Source: Macrococcoides caseolyticum
Lineage (GTDB): Bacteria > Bacillota > Bacilli > Staphylococcales > Staphylococcaceae
Direction of reading: 5' to 3'
Length of the DNA stretch: 64,000 nucleotides
Assembly (NCBI RefSeq): GCF_021366795.1
Contig: NZ_JAHCPS010000003.1
Span: 186,001 to 250,000, forward strand
The notes beneath the pieces are model-generated. The model did no database searches, was not told the origin of the DNA, and saw only the letters and a program-made list of their open reading frames with translations. Positions 18,300 to 26,198 of the stretch are shown one piece after another; position 1 is the stretch's first letter, and every line of letters begins with the position of its first letter. The translations under genes and the position numbers were made by a program.

Positions 18300-18782
18300 T
18301 TATTCGTAATCCTCATCATCCTTATTCAGTATCCAGCTGCCACCATTTAAGTAACTCGCATAACTTAACCATGCTACATATGGAATCAACATAAGTCCCG
18401 CTTTTTTATCAGTATGATAAAATTTTTGGGCTGTAATGATTGCTGCTGCTAGTAAACAGTAACTTTCGATTAATGCTGTACCACGCAATTTCATATTGAA
18501 ATACAAAATTGACCATGCATAATTTAAAGTTAACTGCGTATAATGGGTCGTTGTTAGCTGTTGTTTCTGATTTTTATCCTCACTTTGCGCATATGCTAAT
18601 TCATAAGCTATCCCCATTGTTGTATAAAGAATAGGCCAAACAATCGGAAAAGCTGTTGAAGGTGGTGAAAATGGTGGTTGTTTGAATGTTTTATAATCTT
18701 CTTGTGCTTTAACAGTAAGTCTTCCAATGATGATACCACCAGCTAAAGGTAATGTTAAACGAAGTAATTTTTTATAATCCAT
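18300..18782 (-). CDS. tspO: TspO/MBR family membrane protein
   Basis: A 160-residue tryptophan-rich protein with five membrane segments. It carries FKQPPFSPPSTAFPIVWPILYTTMG at about residues 33-57, the loop 1 and TM2 signature of TspO. TspO proteins bind porphyrins and act in stress or tetrapyrrole handling. Start ATG 18782 follows GGAGGAGG; the upstream in-frame ATGs lack a ribosome site. A 26-codon tail of a related gene lies at 22006-22083 inside the att-bounded segment, and a longer relative lies at 30697-31413. Confidence 0.9.
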   Translation of the reverse strand: MDYKKLLRLTLPLAGGIIIGRLTVKAQEDYKTFKQPPFSPPSTAFPIVWPILYTTMGIAYELAYAQSEDKNQKQQLTTTHYTQLTLNYAWSILYFNMKLRGTALIESYCLLAAAIITAQKFYHTDKKAGLMLIPYVAWLSYASYLNGGSWILNKDDEDYE

Positions 18783-18865
18783 ATTATTCCTCCTCCATGA
18801 TACACCTATAATATTACACATGACTGTTAGAAGCAATCCACAATACAGTAAGGAATGTTGGATGG

Positions 18866-19441
18866 CTATAATGCACGTAAAGACTGAATAATCTTCAAGT
18901 AATAAGATGTGACGACTTCAGGTGAAGCTTCTAATCCTTCTGTTATCCACTCATCTATCAATCCCATTAATGCTGATGCAGCAAAATTAGCGATATAATC
19001 TTCGGGTATTTCAGAAGTATTAAAGATTGAAATGCTTTGTGTTTTAAATTGCTTAATTAATAACTGCTTCAGGTGAAAATCAAAATGATAAGGTAAATCT
19101 TTTGTCATGAAGACTGTAAAGACATCTCTATGATTGGCAATAAAATCAAAAATGGTTTCACAATATACTTCCGAAGTATTGGCTTCAATATCGTCGAGTA
19201 ACCTATGAACATCGATTTCATTCAAACTTTGTTCCAGATCTTCTAGTAGCTTTTTCATCATTTGTTCTACTAAATCATACTTATCTAAATAATGATGATA
19301 AAAAGTACCCCTATTCATATTAGCTGCTTTTGATATATCCTGGATTGTAATCTTTTTAAAGCTTTTCTCATCAATTAGCTGAATAAACCTACCTTCAATA
19401 TTCTGTTTTGTATCTTCATTCATCTTTTTATATATATCCAT
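18866..19441 (-). CDS. TetR/AcrR family transcriptional regulator
   Basis: A 191-residue regulator. The N-terminal HTH (about residues 10-60) contains KKITIQDISKAANMNRGTFYHHYLDKYDL, typical of TetR proteins. The C-terminal ligand domain resembles the TetR_C group found near staphylococcal membrane genes. ATG 19441 (MDIYKK) is preferred over 19462 because GAGGTGG lies about 6 bases upstream. It is divergent from a small membrane protein gene that it probably controls; the imperfect repeat TTATT-n9-AATAA near 19478-19500 is a possible operator. Confidence 0.85.
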   Translation of the reverse strand: MDIYKKMNEDTKQNIEGRFIQLIDEKSFKKITIQDISKAANMNRGTFYHHYLDKYDLVEQMMKKLLEDLEQSLNEIDVHRLLDDIEANTSEVYCETIFDFIANHRDVFTVFMTKDLPYHFDFHLKQLLIKQFKTQSISIFNTSEIPEDYIANFAASALMGLIDEWITEGLEASPEVVTSYYLKIIQSLRAL

Positions 19442-19541
19442 AACAGCCACCTCATTCAACAAAACCTATCGACTTGTTTATTGCTCTCAGTAATAAGACT
19501 TATTATAGTGATAATATCATTGTTTGAAAGGAAGTTCATTT

Positions 19542-19913
19542 TTGAAAAAAATATTATTTATATTATTAAATATTGTATCTATCTTACTTGTAGCTTATGC
19601 ATCAATATTTCAAACTGAATCTATCAAGTTTGTTCTTTTATTTTTAGTTTTAGGGTTTGGATTAGCATTCCTAAGATTATTTGTGAATCATTCTATAAAG
19701 AAAATGAAAGGTAAACATTTCGGTGTTAAAATCATATTCTTTGCGGTACTGCTCGGTCTCGGATTACCATTCCAAAATTGGTTTAGAACTAATGTCATTA
19801 TGACACTTGATCAATCCTATATATTTAACTGTATTGCCATATTATTATGCGGAATTATTATTATGACAATGATAGCTAATAAAATTTCAAGTTCAATGAA
19901 TGAATTTGGATAA
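19542..19913 (+). CDS. Small integral membrane protein, four predicted TM segments
   Basis: About 123 residues beginning LKKILFILLNIVSILLVAYA from a TTG codon that follows AAAGGAAG by seven bases; another TTG at 19524 lacks that spacing. Four hydrophobic helices are visible with short basic loops (NHSIKKMKGKHFG). I do not recognise the family. Its divergent placement 100 bp from the TetR gene suggests a TetR-controlled membrane stress or efflux-related protein, which is inference only. Confidence 0.6.
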   Translation: MKKILFILLNIVSILLVAYASIFQTESIKFVLLFLVLGFGLAFLRLFVNHSIKKMKGKHFGVKIIFFAVLLGLGLPFQNWFRTNVIMTLDQSYIFNCIAILLCGIIIMTMIANKISSSMNEFG

Positions 19914-19928
19914 TATAGTTTGTAATAT

Positions 19929-20510
19929 TTATTCGCGCGACATACATCTATACTGTAAATCCATCACAATATTAAAAATTGGTTTTTGACGTACTAAAGG
20001 ACTAAGAGAAATAAATGATATACTTTCGCCTGTTTCAAAGTGTTTAGCAATATTTTCGAGAACCAATAAATATTGCGCTAATTTTGTATCACTTGGAGCA
20101 TGCGGCATAATAGAGGCTAGTCCATAAGCAACAATAATGAATGTAGAACTTGGCCCTTTGATTTTTAATACATTACAAACATAGTACGGTATAACTGAAA
20201 AGAATAACGTCAAAATACCAAACAAAACATAATGGCCGGCGGTAAGTGTACCAAGTATTGTAGCAAATGCAAATATAAGAGTCACAATAACTATTGTTTT
20301 CAGCTTAGACTGAAGAGTTCCTCCAAAAACATAAATATTAGATAATGCACCTACAGAAATTAAAAGACCCATGTTTATATTTCCTAAGAAATATCCAATA
20401 TAAAGCGGTATAAGCATAACGATGAACTGAAGTATAAATTTAGGAATATCCAATTTATTTCTATCTAAAATAAATAAAGATCGATAATGCTTTAACAAAT
20501 TTTTCACCAC
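19929..20510 (-). pseudogene. Truncated FUSC-type membrane protein
   Basis: 193 residues. The first 150 resemble the N-terminal membrane module of FUSC/YccS-like proteins, with IGYFLGNINMGLLISVGALSNIYV and about five membrane segments. Full-length members are normally 600-700 residues with a second membrane half and a soluble domain. Here the reading frame passes directly from the membrane part into a short soluble tail (VLENIAKHFETGES...). This suggests a large internal deletion or truncation. It lies at the edge of the degraded toxin locus. Confidence 0.5.
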
Positions 20511-20598
20511 ATTTTTTAATATCTTCTATTCTAACACTTATGCGTAATATGCTTAATAAATATGCATATAATGACTAATATCTTTGTAGGCTTGAAAT

Positions 20599-20673
20599 AT
20601 GACATTAGATGATGTTAATAATCCACTTTTCCAACAGTATCTTGAGTGTTTAGATGAATATAATTTTATATAA
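20599..20673 (+). pseudogene. 24-codon orphan reading frame, probable 3' remnant
   Basis: A short frame MTLDDVNNPLFQQYLECLDEYNFI ends immediately before a terminator-like hairpin at 20679-20710. No ribosome site stands out. It reads like the C-terminus of a lost soluble protein (for example an immunity protein) followed by that gene's terminator. Very uncertain. Confidence 0.25.
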
Positions 20674-20678
20674 GATTA

Positions 20679-20710
20679 AGACATTGTATTAGAATTTTAA
20701 TACAATGTCT
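20679..20710 (+). terminator. Terminator-like hairpin overlapping the apparent start of the toxin remnant
   Basis: A perfect 13-bp stem AGACATTGTATTA / TAATACAATGTCT with a 6-base loop, followed by TTTTAT. The first ATG of the downstream toxin frame (20705) lies inside this stem, so that ATG is unlikely to be the authentic start and the toxin gene has probably lost its 5' end. Confidence 0.65.
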
Positions 20711-21280
20711 TTTATAATGACTACTACAATATTCGGAGGATTAGAATTCAGTGCAGCAGAAAATGAATATGATTTTTCTAATTTAAAGGTTGAAAGTGTA
20801 AGTAAAGATGAAATCGACAATCTTTCTAAAGTCATAGAAATTCATGAAAACAAAAATTCAGAAACTCTAAATATTATTGGAGAATCTGAAGATACAAGTT
20901 TCGAACTAAACTACGATATCGAAAACAATGAAGAATTTATATATTCGGCAAAAGAATTTAAAGCAAGTAATCCTGCCATAATATTTTATATTATTAGATA
21001 TGGTGTACAACAAGCCATTAAAAAGTACGGGAAAAATGCTGTAAGACTTTCTAGAAATGCCGTAACAAAGTCAGACAGTCCAGTATGAAAAAAATTCAAA
21101 AGTGCCAAAAATGGTAGAAAGACTAGTGGCTCAGGAAAAAATAAGAAATACTACGAATGGGACAATACGCACAAAGAAATAGAAGTATACAATTCTAAAG
21201 GAGTACATATAGGAGTTATGGATCCTTTAACAGGTCAAATGATTAAACCAGCAGTAAAGGGTAGAAGAATAAAATTATAG
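20705..21280 (+). pseudogene. Secreted-toxin remnant with colicin-E3-type rRNase domain, interrupted by in-frame TGA
   Basis: One continuous frame of 191 codons broken only by TGA at 21086-21088. Upstream of it, 127 residues resemble SAR2788-family putative toxins of staphylococci, including FYIIRYGVQQAIKKYGKNAVRLSRNA. After the TGA come 63 codons ending KGRRIKL. Their core YYEWDNTHKEIEVYNSKGVHIGVMDP aligns by eye with the colicin E3 cytotoxic domain YEWDSQHGELEGY...GSFDPKTG. The E3 catalytic positions Asp, His and Glu are kept (D-x-x-H-x-E-x-E). Such domains cleave 16S rRNA in the decoding centre. The signal peptide is truncated (the apparent ATG lies in a hairpin). Probably inactive unless the TGA is read through. 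Confidence 0.7.
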
Positions 21281-21293
21281 AAAGTGTGAGTTT

Positions 21294-21797
21294 ATGAAGA
21301 AAAGTAGAGGACTTAAGAGAAAATTTAAATCGGCATTATATGACTACAATGAAAGCTTGAATAATTATAATGGATATATAGAATTATATGTCCCTCAAAT
21401 AAATTATGTTAACGAAAATATCAGCGGTCAAGAATATCAAATTATCGATTTTCTAATTAAAAATACTAAATATTCTATTCCTGAATCTGCGGCTTTTATG
21501 TATATCATTGATGAGATAAATGCTTTGAATAGTCATTTAATTCTTAGTGACGATAATAATGATTTAAATTTAAACCTTATACAAGAGCAATCAGAAAAAA
21601 TTCCTAATTATATCAAACAACTTGAAAGTAAATATAATTTGAAGTTCACACGTAAGGTATCTGTAACGGAAATGAATTTTACTGATTATGTTAATTTAGA
21701 CGAAGAGGATAAATTTGATATACTATACTACATAAAGAAAGACAAAGAAAAAGTAATATTCGTGACAAATGTATTATGGACTTGGATTAGTAGGTGA
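21294..21797 (+). CDS. Candidate immunity protein to the E3-type toxin
   Basis: A 167-residue acidic, soluble protein starting MKKSRGLKRKFKSALYDYNES, 13 bp after the toxin frame ends. It does not resemble the short colicin E3 immunity protein (about 85 residues), and I do not recognise a family. Its position directly downstream on the same strand is the usual place for an immunity gene in polymorphic toxin systems. A weak AAAGTGTGAG site precedes the ATG. It is intact although the toxin appears broken, as expected for an orphan immunity gene. Confidence 0.5.
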   Translation: MKKSRGLKRKFKSALYDYNESLNNYNGYIELYVPQINYVNENISGQEYQIIDFLIKNTKYSIPESAAFMYIIDEINALNSHLILSDDNNDLNLNLIQEQSEKIPNYIKQLESKYNLKFTRKVSVTEMNFTDYVNLDEEDKFDILYYIKKDKEKVIFVTNVLWTWISR

Positions 21798-21822
21798 CAA
21801 TAAAATAAAGAAAGTAGCACTT

Positions 21823-21890
21823 GAATCGTCTACACTTAATTGGACAACTCCCCTGAGGGGATGTATTGTTAAATTAAGTGTAGACGATTC
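21823..21890. repeat. 68-bp near-palindrome next to the outer att copy
   Basis: A 19-bp perfect inverted repeat (21823-21841 and 21872-21890, arms GAATCGTCTACACTTAATT) encloses a second small hairpin TCCCCTGAGGGGA. It ends 8 bp before the att repeat. It could be a solo MITE or fused ends of a lost insertion sequence, or a strong terminator for the immunity gene. No transposase is nearby. Confidence 0.8.
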
Positions 21891-21898
21891 ACCTGGGA

Positions 21899-21926
21899 AA
21901 AAACCGCATCATTTATGATAACTTTC
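21899..21926. repeat. SCC-type attachment site copy distal to rlmH (attR-like)
   Basis: The 28-bp sequence AAAAACCGCATCATTTATG... (plus strand) matches the rlmH 3' end at 42837-42864 in the same orientation with one mismatch (T at 21912 versus C at 42850). Read on the minus strand it contains TTATCATAAATGATGCGGTTTTT, the conserved staphylococcal SCC attachment sequence. It marks the far boundary of the rlmH-linked segment. Confidence 0.85.
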
Positions 21927-21971
21927 AGCGTATCTGTTAAGAGTGCGGTTTATTTAGAGTCTATTAAAATA

Positions 21972-21994
21972 GCTATCAGCGTTACACTGATAGC
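21972..21994 (-). terminator. Hairpin terminator at the inner edge of the element
   Basis: An 8-bp stem GCTATCAG / CTGATAGC with a 7-base loop; read on the minus strand it is followed by TATTTTAAT. It follows the tspO tail at 22006 and probably served that gene. Confidence 0.5.
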
Positions 21995-22005
21995 CACTTC
22001 ATAGG

Positions 22006-22083
22006 TTATGCATTGTTTAATCTTTTACTTTCTTTATCTTTGTTTAATAATAAATCGCCATCGTTAAGATAACTCGCATAAAT
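22006..22083 (-). pseudogene. 3' remnant of a tspO-like gene
   Basis: Read on the minus strand, about 26 codons give YASYLNDGDLLLNKDKESKRLNNA and a TAA stop. This matches the C-terminus of the intact TspO at 18300 (YASYLNGGSWILNKDDEDYE). Upstream of the YASY codons the similarity ends and the sequence turns AT-rich, so the rest of the gene is lost. It lies about 80 bp inside the att-bounded segment. Confidence 0.75.
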
Positions 22084-22207
22084 CTTAATATAAAATATAG
22101 TAAATATACAAAAAAGTTAAAATCCTATGAACATTTTTGTTTCCATTTTTTAGTGTTCATGTAAATTATTTTAAAAACTCTGTTTACAGTCGATTGGGGG
22201 TCTAATA

Positions 22208-23608
22208 TTATAAATTAATATCTACACCCAACATATGCATACCAATCAGTTGGATAACACCACTTGATGCACTTGGAAAAGCAAATATCATCTTATTCAC
22301 TTCACGTCCGCTCATTTTTTTATTAATGATAATTGTCAATATATTAATCAGATCATCTGCCGCACTGCCATAGATAACCGCACCTTTTAATCTATTTCTA
22401 CTATCAAGAACAATCTTCATTTCTGCTTCACGTTCGTGTTTATACTGAAATTCCAACTGTTCTCCAAATTTAACGGTTTTTACTTCATATCCAGGTTTTC
22501 GTTCTGCTTCCTCAACTGACATACCAACATGTGCAATTCTTGGTAGTGAATACACCACATTTGGAATTGCCGGATATTTAATCGGTATAAGTTTAAGTGC
22601 TTTTAATGGGAACTTTTTCATATCTGCATCTCTACCTAGTATATTCAGCGCGATATAATTTGATTCAAATGTAGCAGTTGGCGTTAATTTCGGTATTTTC
22701 TTATTTACAACATCTCCACTTGCATAGATGTTAGGTATATTTGTCTGCATATATTTATTTACTTTGATACCGTGCTTATCATAATCTATTCCTATTTGAT
22801 CAAGTCCAATATTTTCAACATTTGGTATACGGCCTGTTGCATCTACTACATAATCAGTTTCAAGTTGGAATGCTTTATCATCCGATAACTTTAAACCATT
22901 CTCGATATTCTCTAATTTCGTGACATCAATATTAAAATAGAATTTTACGCCTTCTGCCTCAAGTTTCTCAATCAGTTTCTTCACATAAGGCTGGTGATAT
23001 GGCTTTAACACTTTATCAGAGTGTACAACAACTGAAACTTCACTGCCCATCTTCGCAGCAATAGATGCAAATTCAATACTGACGAAACCGCCACCTAAGA
23101 ATGTAATACGCTTTGGAAATTCTATTAAATCTAAGAAATCTGTACTATTATGAGTTAATTCCTTACCTTCTATGTCAAGCTCATTACTTCTTTGACCTGT
23201 TGCAATTACAATATACTTTGCTTTATAGTCCGTATCGCCTACATTTACAGTATGATTATCTTTTAGGATACCTTCACCTTTAATAATATCGATACCTTGT
23301 GATTCAAATATACTTTCTAATCCTTTATGCAGAGGACGTATCGTTTCTTGTTTGTATTCCATTAATTTTGACCAGTCAATTTGTGGTGTGTTTTTCACAA
23401 TATCTTCATAATGTTGCAGAGATTCTACCGCTTCAAATGGACCTTCTAATAAGATTTTAGGATTACACCCATAATTCGTACACGTACCTGAAATTTTATC
23501 TTTCTCAATAATTGCTACACGTTTTTTCATTTGATTTAATATCAGTGCACCATGCCATGCTGCATGACCACTACCAATATAAATGACATCATAGTGATTA
23601 TTATTCAT
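22208..23608 (-). CDS. FAD-dependent pyridine nucleotide-disulfide oxidoreductase
   Basis: A 466-residue class I disulfide oxidoreductase of the glutathione/mercuric reductase family. It has the N-terminal FAD motif GSGHAAWHG, the redox-active CxxxxC in GTCTNYGCNPK near residue 42, a central NAD(P) motif GGGFVSIEFA near 172, and the FAD motif IYASGDV near 294. The His-Glu pair of the glutathione reductase C-terminus is not evident, so the substrate is unclear. It follows crtQ after 61 bp on the same strand and could be co-transcribed with the carotenoid genes. A role in pigment oxidation is speculative. Confidence 0.85.
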   Translation of the reverse strand: MNNNHYDVIYIGSGHAAWHGALILNQMKKRVAIIEKDKISGTCTNYGCNPKILLEGPFEAVESLQHYEDIVKNTPQIDWSKLMEYKQETIRPLHKGLESIFESQGIDIIKGEGILKDNHTVNVGDTDYKAKYIVIATGQRSNELDIEGKELTHNSTDFLDLIEFPKRITFLGGGFVSIEFASIAAKMGSEVSVVVHSDKVLKPYHQPYVKKLIEKLEAEGVKFYFNIDVTKLENIENGLKLSDDKAFQLETDYVVDATGRIPNVENIGLDQIGIDYDKHGIKVNKYMQTNIPNIYASGDVVNKKIPKLTPTATFESNYIALNILGRDADMKKFPLKALKLIPIKYPAIPNVVYSLPRIAHVGMSVEEAERKPGYEVKTVKFGEQLEFQYKHEREAEMKIVLDSRNRLKGAVIYGSAADDLINILTIIINKKMSGREVNKMIFAFPSASSGVIQLIGMHMLGVDINL

Positions 23609-23669
23609 ATATTTACTCCTTAATTTTTATGATATTAATAAACTATATAATTACAATCTCTTTTAAGTT

Positions 23670-24716
23670 TTACAGATTAATATTACGACCTTTCCATTTC
23701 ACTTCTTTTTTGATATAAATCGCGACAATGGATTTCGTAAATACAAATACGAAATAAGCGAGAACTAACGGATAGCACATAATTGTTAGTAATTTAAAAT
23801 TTCCAAGCATACTAGATATCCAGTATAAGATAATTGTATACATAAGATAAAGTATTATTATTATTAACCATTTTTCTGGACATATCACTACTAATAAGGG
23901 AATAAAAGCTCCCGACATCCATAAAATGATAAGTGCTAACACACGCTTATCTGTTGCGGCAGAACCTGCAGCAAAATGTTTCATCCATCCTCTTGTCATA
24001 GCATGTATTCCATCTGGATACATACGAAAATGGATTATATTCTTACCGATATGATTATAAAGCTTAAACTGATGTGCTTTGAATACTGTGCCTAGACCAA
24101 AACCTTCAATCAATTGACCTGCTGCTGCACGGTGTCCATCCGTTGTAATATAATCTTGCTTTCTGCATATCACACATGGTCCAAACACACCATCTTCACC
24201 TTTAAAGATTGAGGTCGCATTTAGACCCAATACTGTAAGTATATTAAAATATAATGATCCTTGTTCGTACCATTGTTTCATTTCATGATATGGTTGTATC
24301 GACATGAGTCCACCCTTGTAGGCAGTAGTAATACGCTGGATTGCTTTTGTGTCATGGAAATGTGTGTCAGCATCCAAAAACAAAAGAATATCTCCATTCG
24401 CTGCTTCAGCACCTCTATAACATGCTGCTGACTTCCCTTTCCAGTCAGATTGATTATCAAAACTTATGACAATCGCACCTAAACTTTTTGCAATCCGAGC
24501 AGTATCGTCCGTTGATCCGTCATCTACAACTATACATTCATATACATCTGATAAATCAAAAGAACTGAGCAATTTTGTTAAGTTATGTGCTTCATTTCTC
24601 GCAGGAATAATCACACTGACTTTACGGCTGTGTGTCGGAATCGTGTTAATGAGCGGTCTGCGAACAAATAGCAGTAATCCTGATACAATACTTATTAAAC
24701 TCCACAGAACAATCAT
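23670..24716 (-). CDS. crtQ: Glycosyltransferase family 2, 4,4'-diaponeurosporenoate glycosyltransferase-like
   Basis: A 348-residue GT2 enzyme with an N-terminal membrane anchor, SVIIPARNEAHNLTKLLSS near residue 34, VVDDGSTDDTA near 63 and LFLDADTHF (DxD motif) near 112. Three to four C-terminal membrane segments follow. In S. aureus CrtQ esterifies glucose to 4,4'-diaponeurosporenoate in staphyloxanthin synthesis. It overlaps the crtP stop region by 4 bp. Length and arrangement fit CrtQ (375 in S. aureus). Confidence 0.88.
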   Translation of the reverse strand: MIVLWSLISIVSGLLLFVRRPLINTIPTHSRKVSVIIPARNEAHNLTKLLSSFDLSDVYECIVVDDGSTDDTARIAKSLGAIVISFDNQSDWKGKSAACYRGAEAANGDILLFLDADTHFHDTKAIQRITTAYKGGLMSIQPYHEMKQWYEQGSLYFNILTVLGLNATSIFKGEDGVFGPCVICRKQDYITTDGHRAAAGQLIEGFGLGTVFKAHQFKLYNHIGKNIIHFRMYPDGIHAMTRGWMKHFAAGSAATDKRVLALIILWMSGAFIPLLVVICPEKWLIIIILYLMYTIILYWISSMLGNFKLLTIMCYPLVLAYFVFVFTKSIVAIYIKKEVKWKGRNINL

Positions 24717-26194
24717 TGTTCTTGTTCCTTTATCATTCTGCCTACCTGTTGTCCACTCAAAGTTACCATAGGCATACCTCCACCTGGGTTAACTGTGCCA
24801 CCAACAAAATAAAGGTTGTCAAAATGTTCACTGTGCTTTCTATGCTTAAATCCATTGTTGCTTTTACGATTAGATAACGTACCATAAATCGCACCACGAT
24901 CTGAAAGATACATGTCTTCAATATCATGAGGTGTCCACATATCTTCTGTGACGATATGTCGACGTAAATCTTCAAGTCCCATATTTTCAAGCTTTACTAA
25001 AACATTTTCTCTTAGTTCCTGGTATTGTTTCTTCGTAAATGGTTTATCTTGAATATAAGGAATATGCGGTAGTATTTTAATATTTTCATGCCCCACTGGC
25101 GCTTGTGCTTTATCTGTTTTGTTAGTGTTTACTACATAAATCGTAGGATCAATCGGCAGTTTTTTTTCATTAAATACACGTTCAAAATTTTTCTTAGAAT
25201 TATTAGAAAAAAAGAAATTATGATGCTGAAGCTGAGGGTATTCCTTATTTACTCCAATATGAAGTACAAGACCTGAGCTTGCAGGTTTAAATTTTTTCTT
25301 TAATGATGCTAAGTTTTTTGGTGGATTCACTAGCTTTTCATATAACGGTATAACTTCCATATTAGAAACGAAATAATCTGCAGTTATGCGCTTACCGTCC
25401 ACAAGTTCCATAGCGACTATACGTTTGCCTTCTGTTTCTAATTTTACTATTTCGCTATCTAGGTGAAGTTTGACACCTATCTCTTCAGCGAGCTTTACTA
25501 TTGCTTCTCCTAGCAGATGCATACCACCAGGAACATACCATTCTCCTTGTTGATATTGCATATGACTCATCATATTGAGCACAGCAGGTGCATCATAAGA
25601 GGAAGAGCCTACATATTTGATAAAATATCCGATTATATCCCTAAATTCCTCATTCGATATATAGCGATTGATAGCCTGTTGCATCGTACTGAAATAATCA
25701 AAACCTTTGATCGCTTTAATAGGTCCATGATGTTTGATTAACTTTAATTTTGTATCGATACCCTGGTCAAAGTAACTATCTTTTGTCAATTCGTGAATAC
25801 GTCCTGCATATGCCAGAAAATTTCTATACTCATTTATATCTTTGGCAGTGAGATGTTCGTTGTTTTCTTGCATTGCTTCAAGATCTTTATAAAGATCATA
25901 GATATGACCGGATGGAAAGAAACATCTCCATTGTAATGGTAGTTCAATGATATCAATGTAATCCTCCATTCGCTTGTGACTACCTTTAAATAAGTTCTCA
26001 AAGATATATGGCATTGTCAGAATAGAAGGTCCAAGATCGAATCCAAAGCCATCCTGGGTGAGACGATTAAGCTTTCCACCAAAATGACGATTTTTTTCGT
26101 ATAATGATACATTGAACCCTGCCTGCCTTAATGTAATTGCAGCAGATAAACCTCCCAGACCTCCACCAATAACTACTACAGTTTTATTATTCAT
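24713..26194 (-). CDS. crtP: Carotenoid oxidase, 4,4'-diaponeurosporene oxidase-like
   Basis: A 493-residue FAD-dependent carotenoid desaturase/oxidase family member with VVVIGGGLGGLSAAITLRQAG at the N-terminus and the C-terminal signature FVGGTVNPGGGMPMV near 460. Of the two paralogues in this operon, this one is assigned to the CrtP type because it precedes crtQ and keeps the CrtP-like NPGGGMPMVTLSG end. In S. aureus CrtP oxidises the terminal methyl group of 4,4'-diaponeurosporene. It starts 4 bp after crtM. Confidence 0.85.
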   Translation of the reverse strand: MNNKTVVVIGGGLGGLSAAITLRQAGFNVSLYEKNRHFGGKLNRLTQDGFGFDLGPSILTMPYIFENLFKGSHKRMEDYIDIIELPLQWRCFFPSGHIYDLYKDLEAMQENNEHLTAKDINEYRNFLAYAGRIHELTKDSYFDQGIDTKLKLIKHHGPIKAIKGFDYFSTMQQAINRYISNEEFRDIIGYFIKYVGSSSYDAPAVLNMMSHMQYQQGEWYVPGGMHLLGEAIVKLAEEIGVKLHLDSEIVKLETEGKRIVAMELVDGKRITADYFVSNMEVIPLYEKLVNPPKNLASLKKKFKPASSGLVLHIGVNKEYPQLQHHNFFFSNNSKKNFERVFNEKKLPIDPTIYVVNTNKTDKAQAPVGHENIKILPHIPYIQDKPFTKKQYQELRENVLVKLENMGLEDLRRHIVTEDMWTPHDIEDMYLSDRGAIYGTLSNRKSNNGFKHRKHSEHFDNLYFVGGTVNPGGGMPMVTLSGQQVGRMIKEQEQ

Positions 26195-26198
26195 ATGA

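Larger units (their letters stand above)
21927..22207. other. Inner flank of the att-bounded segment without an intact gene
   Basis: Apart from the hairpin at 21972-21994 and the tspO tail at 22006-22083, I see no coding content in this stretch. The remaining 120 bases before the reductase stop codon are very AT-rich. Confidence 0.6.

Noticed and set aside
24278..24460. Short frames on either strand inside crt, wal, lac and purA genes
   Set aside because: They are alternative-frame shadows of well-supported genes without ribosome sites or recognisable domains.
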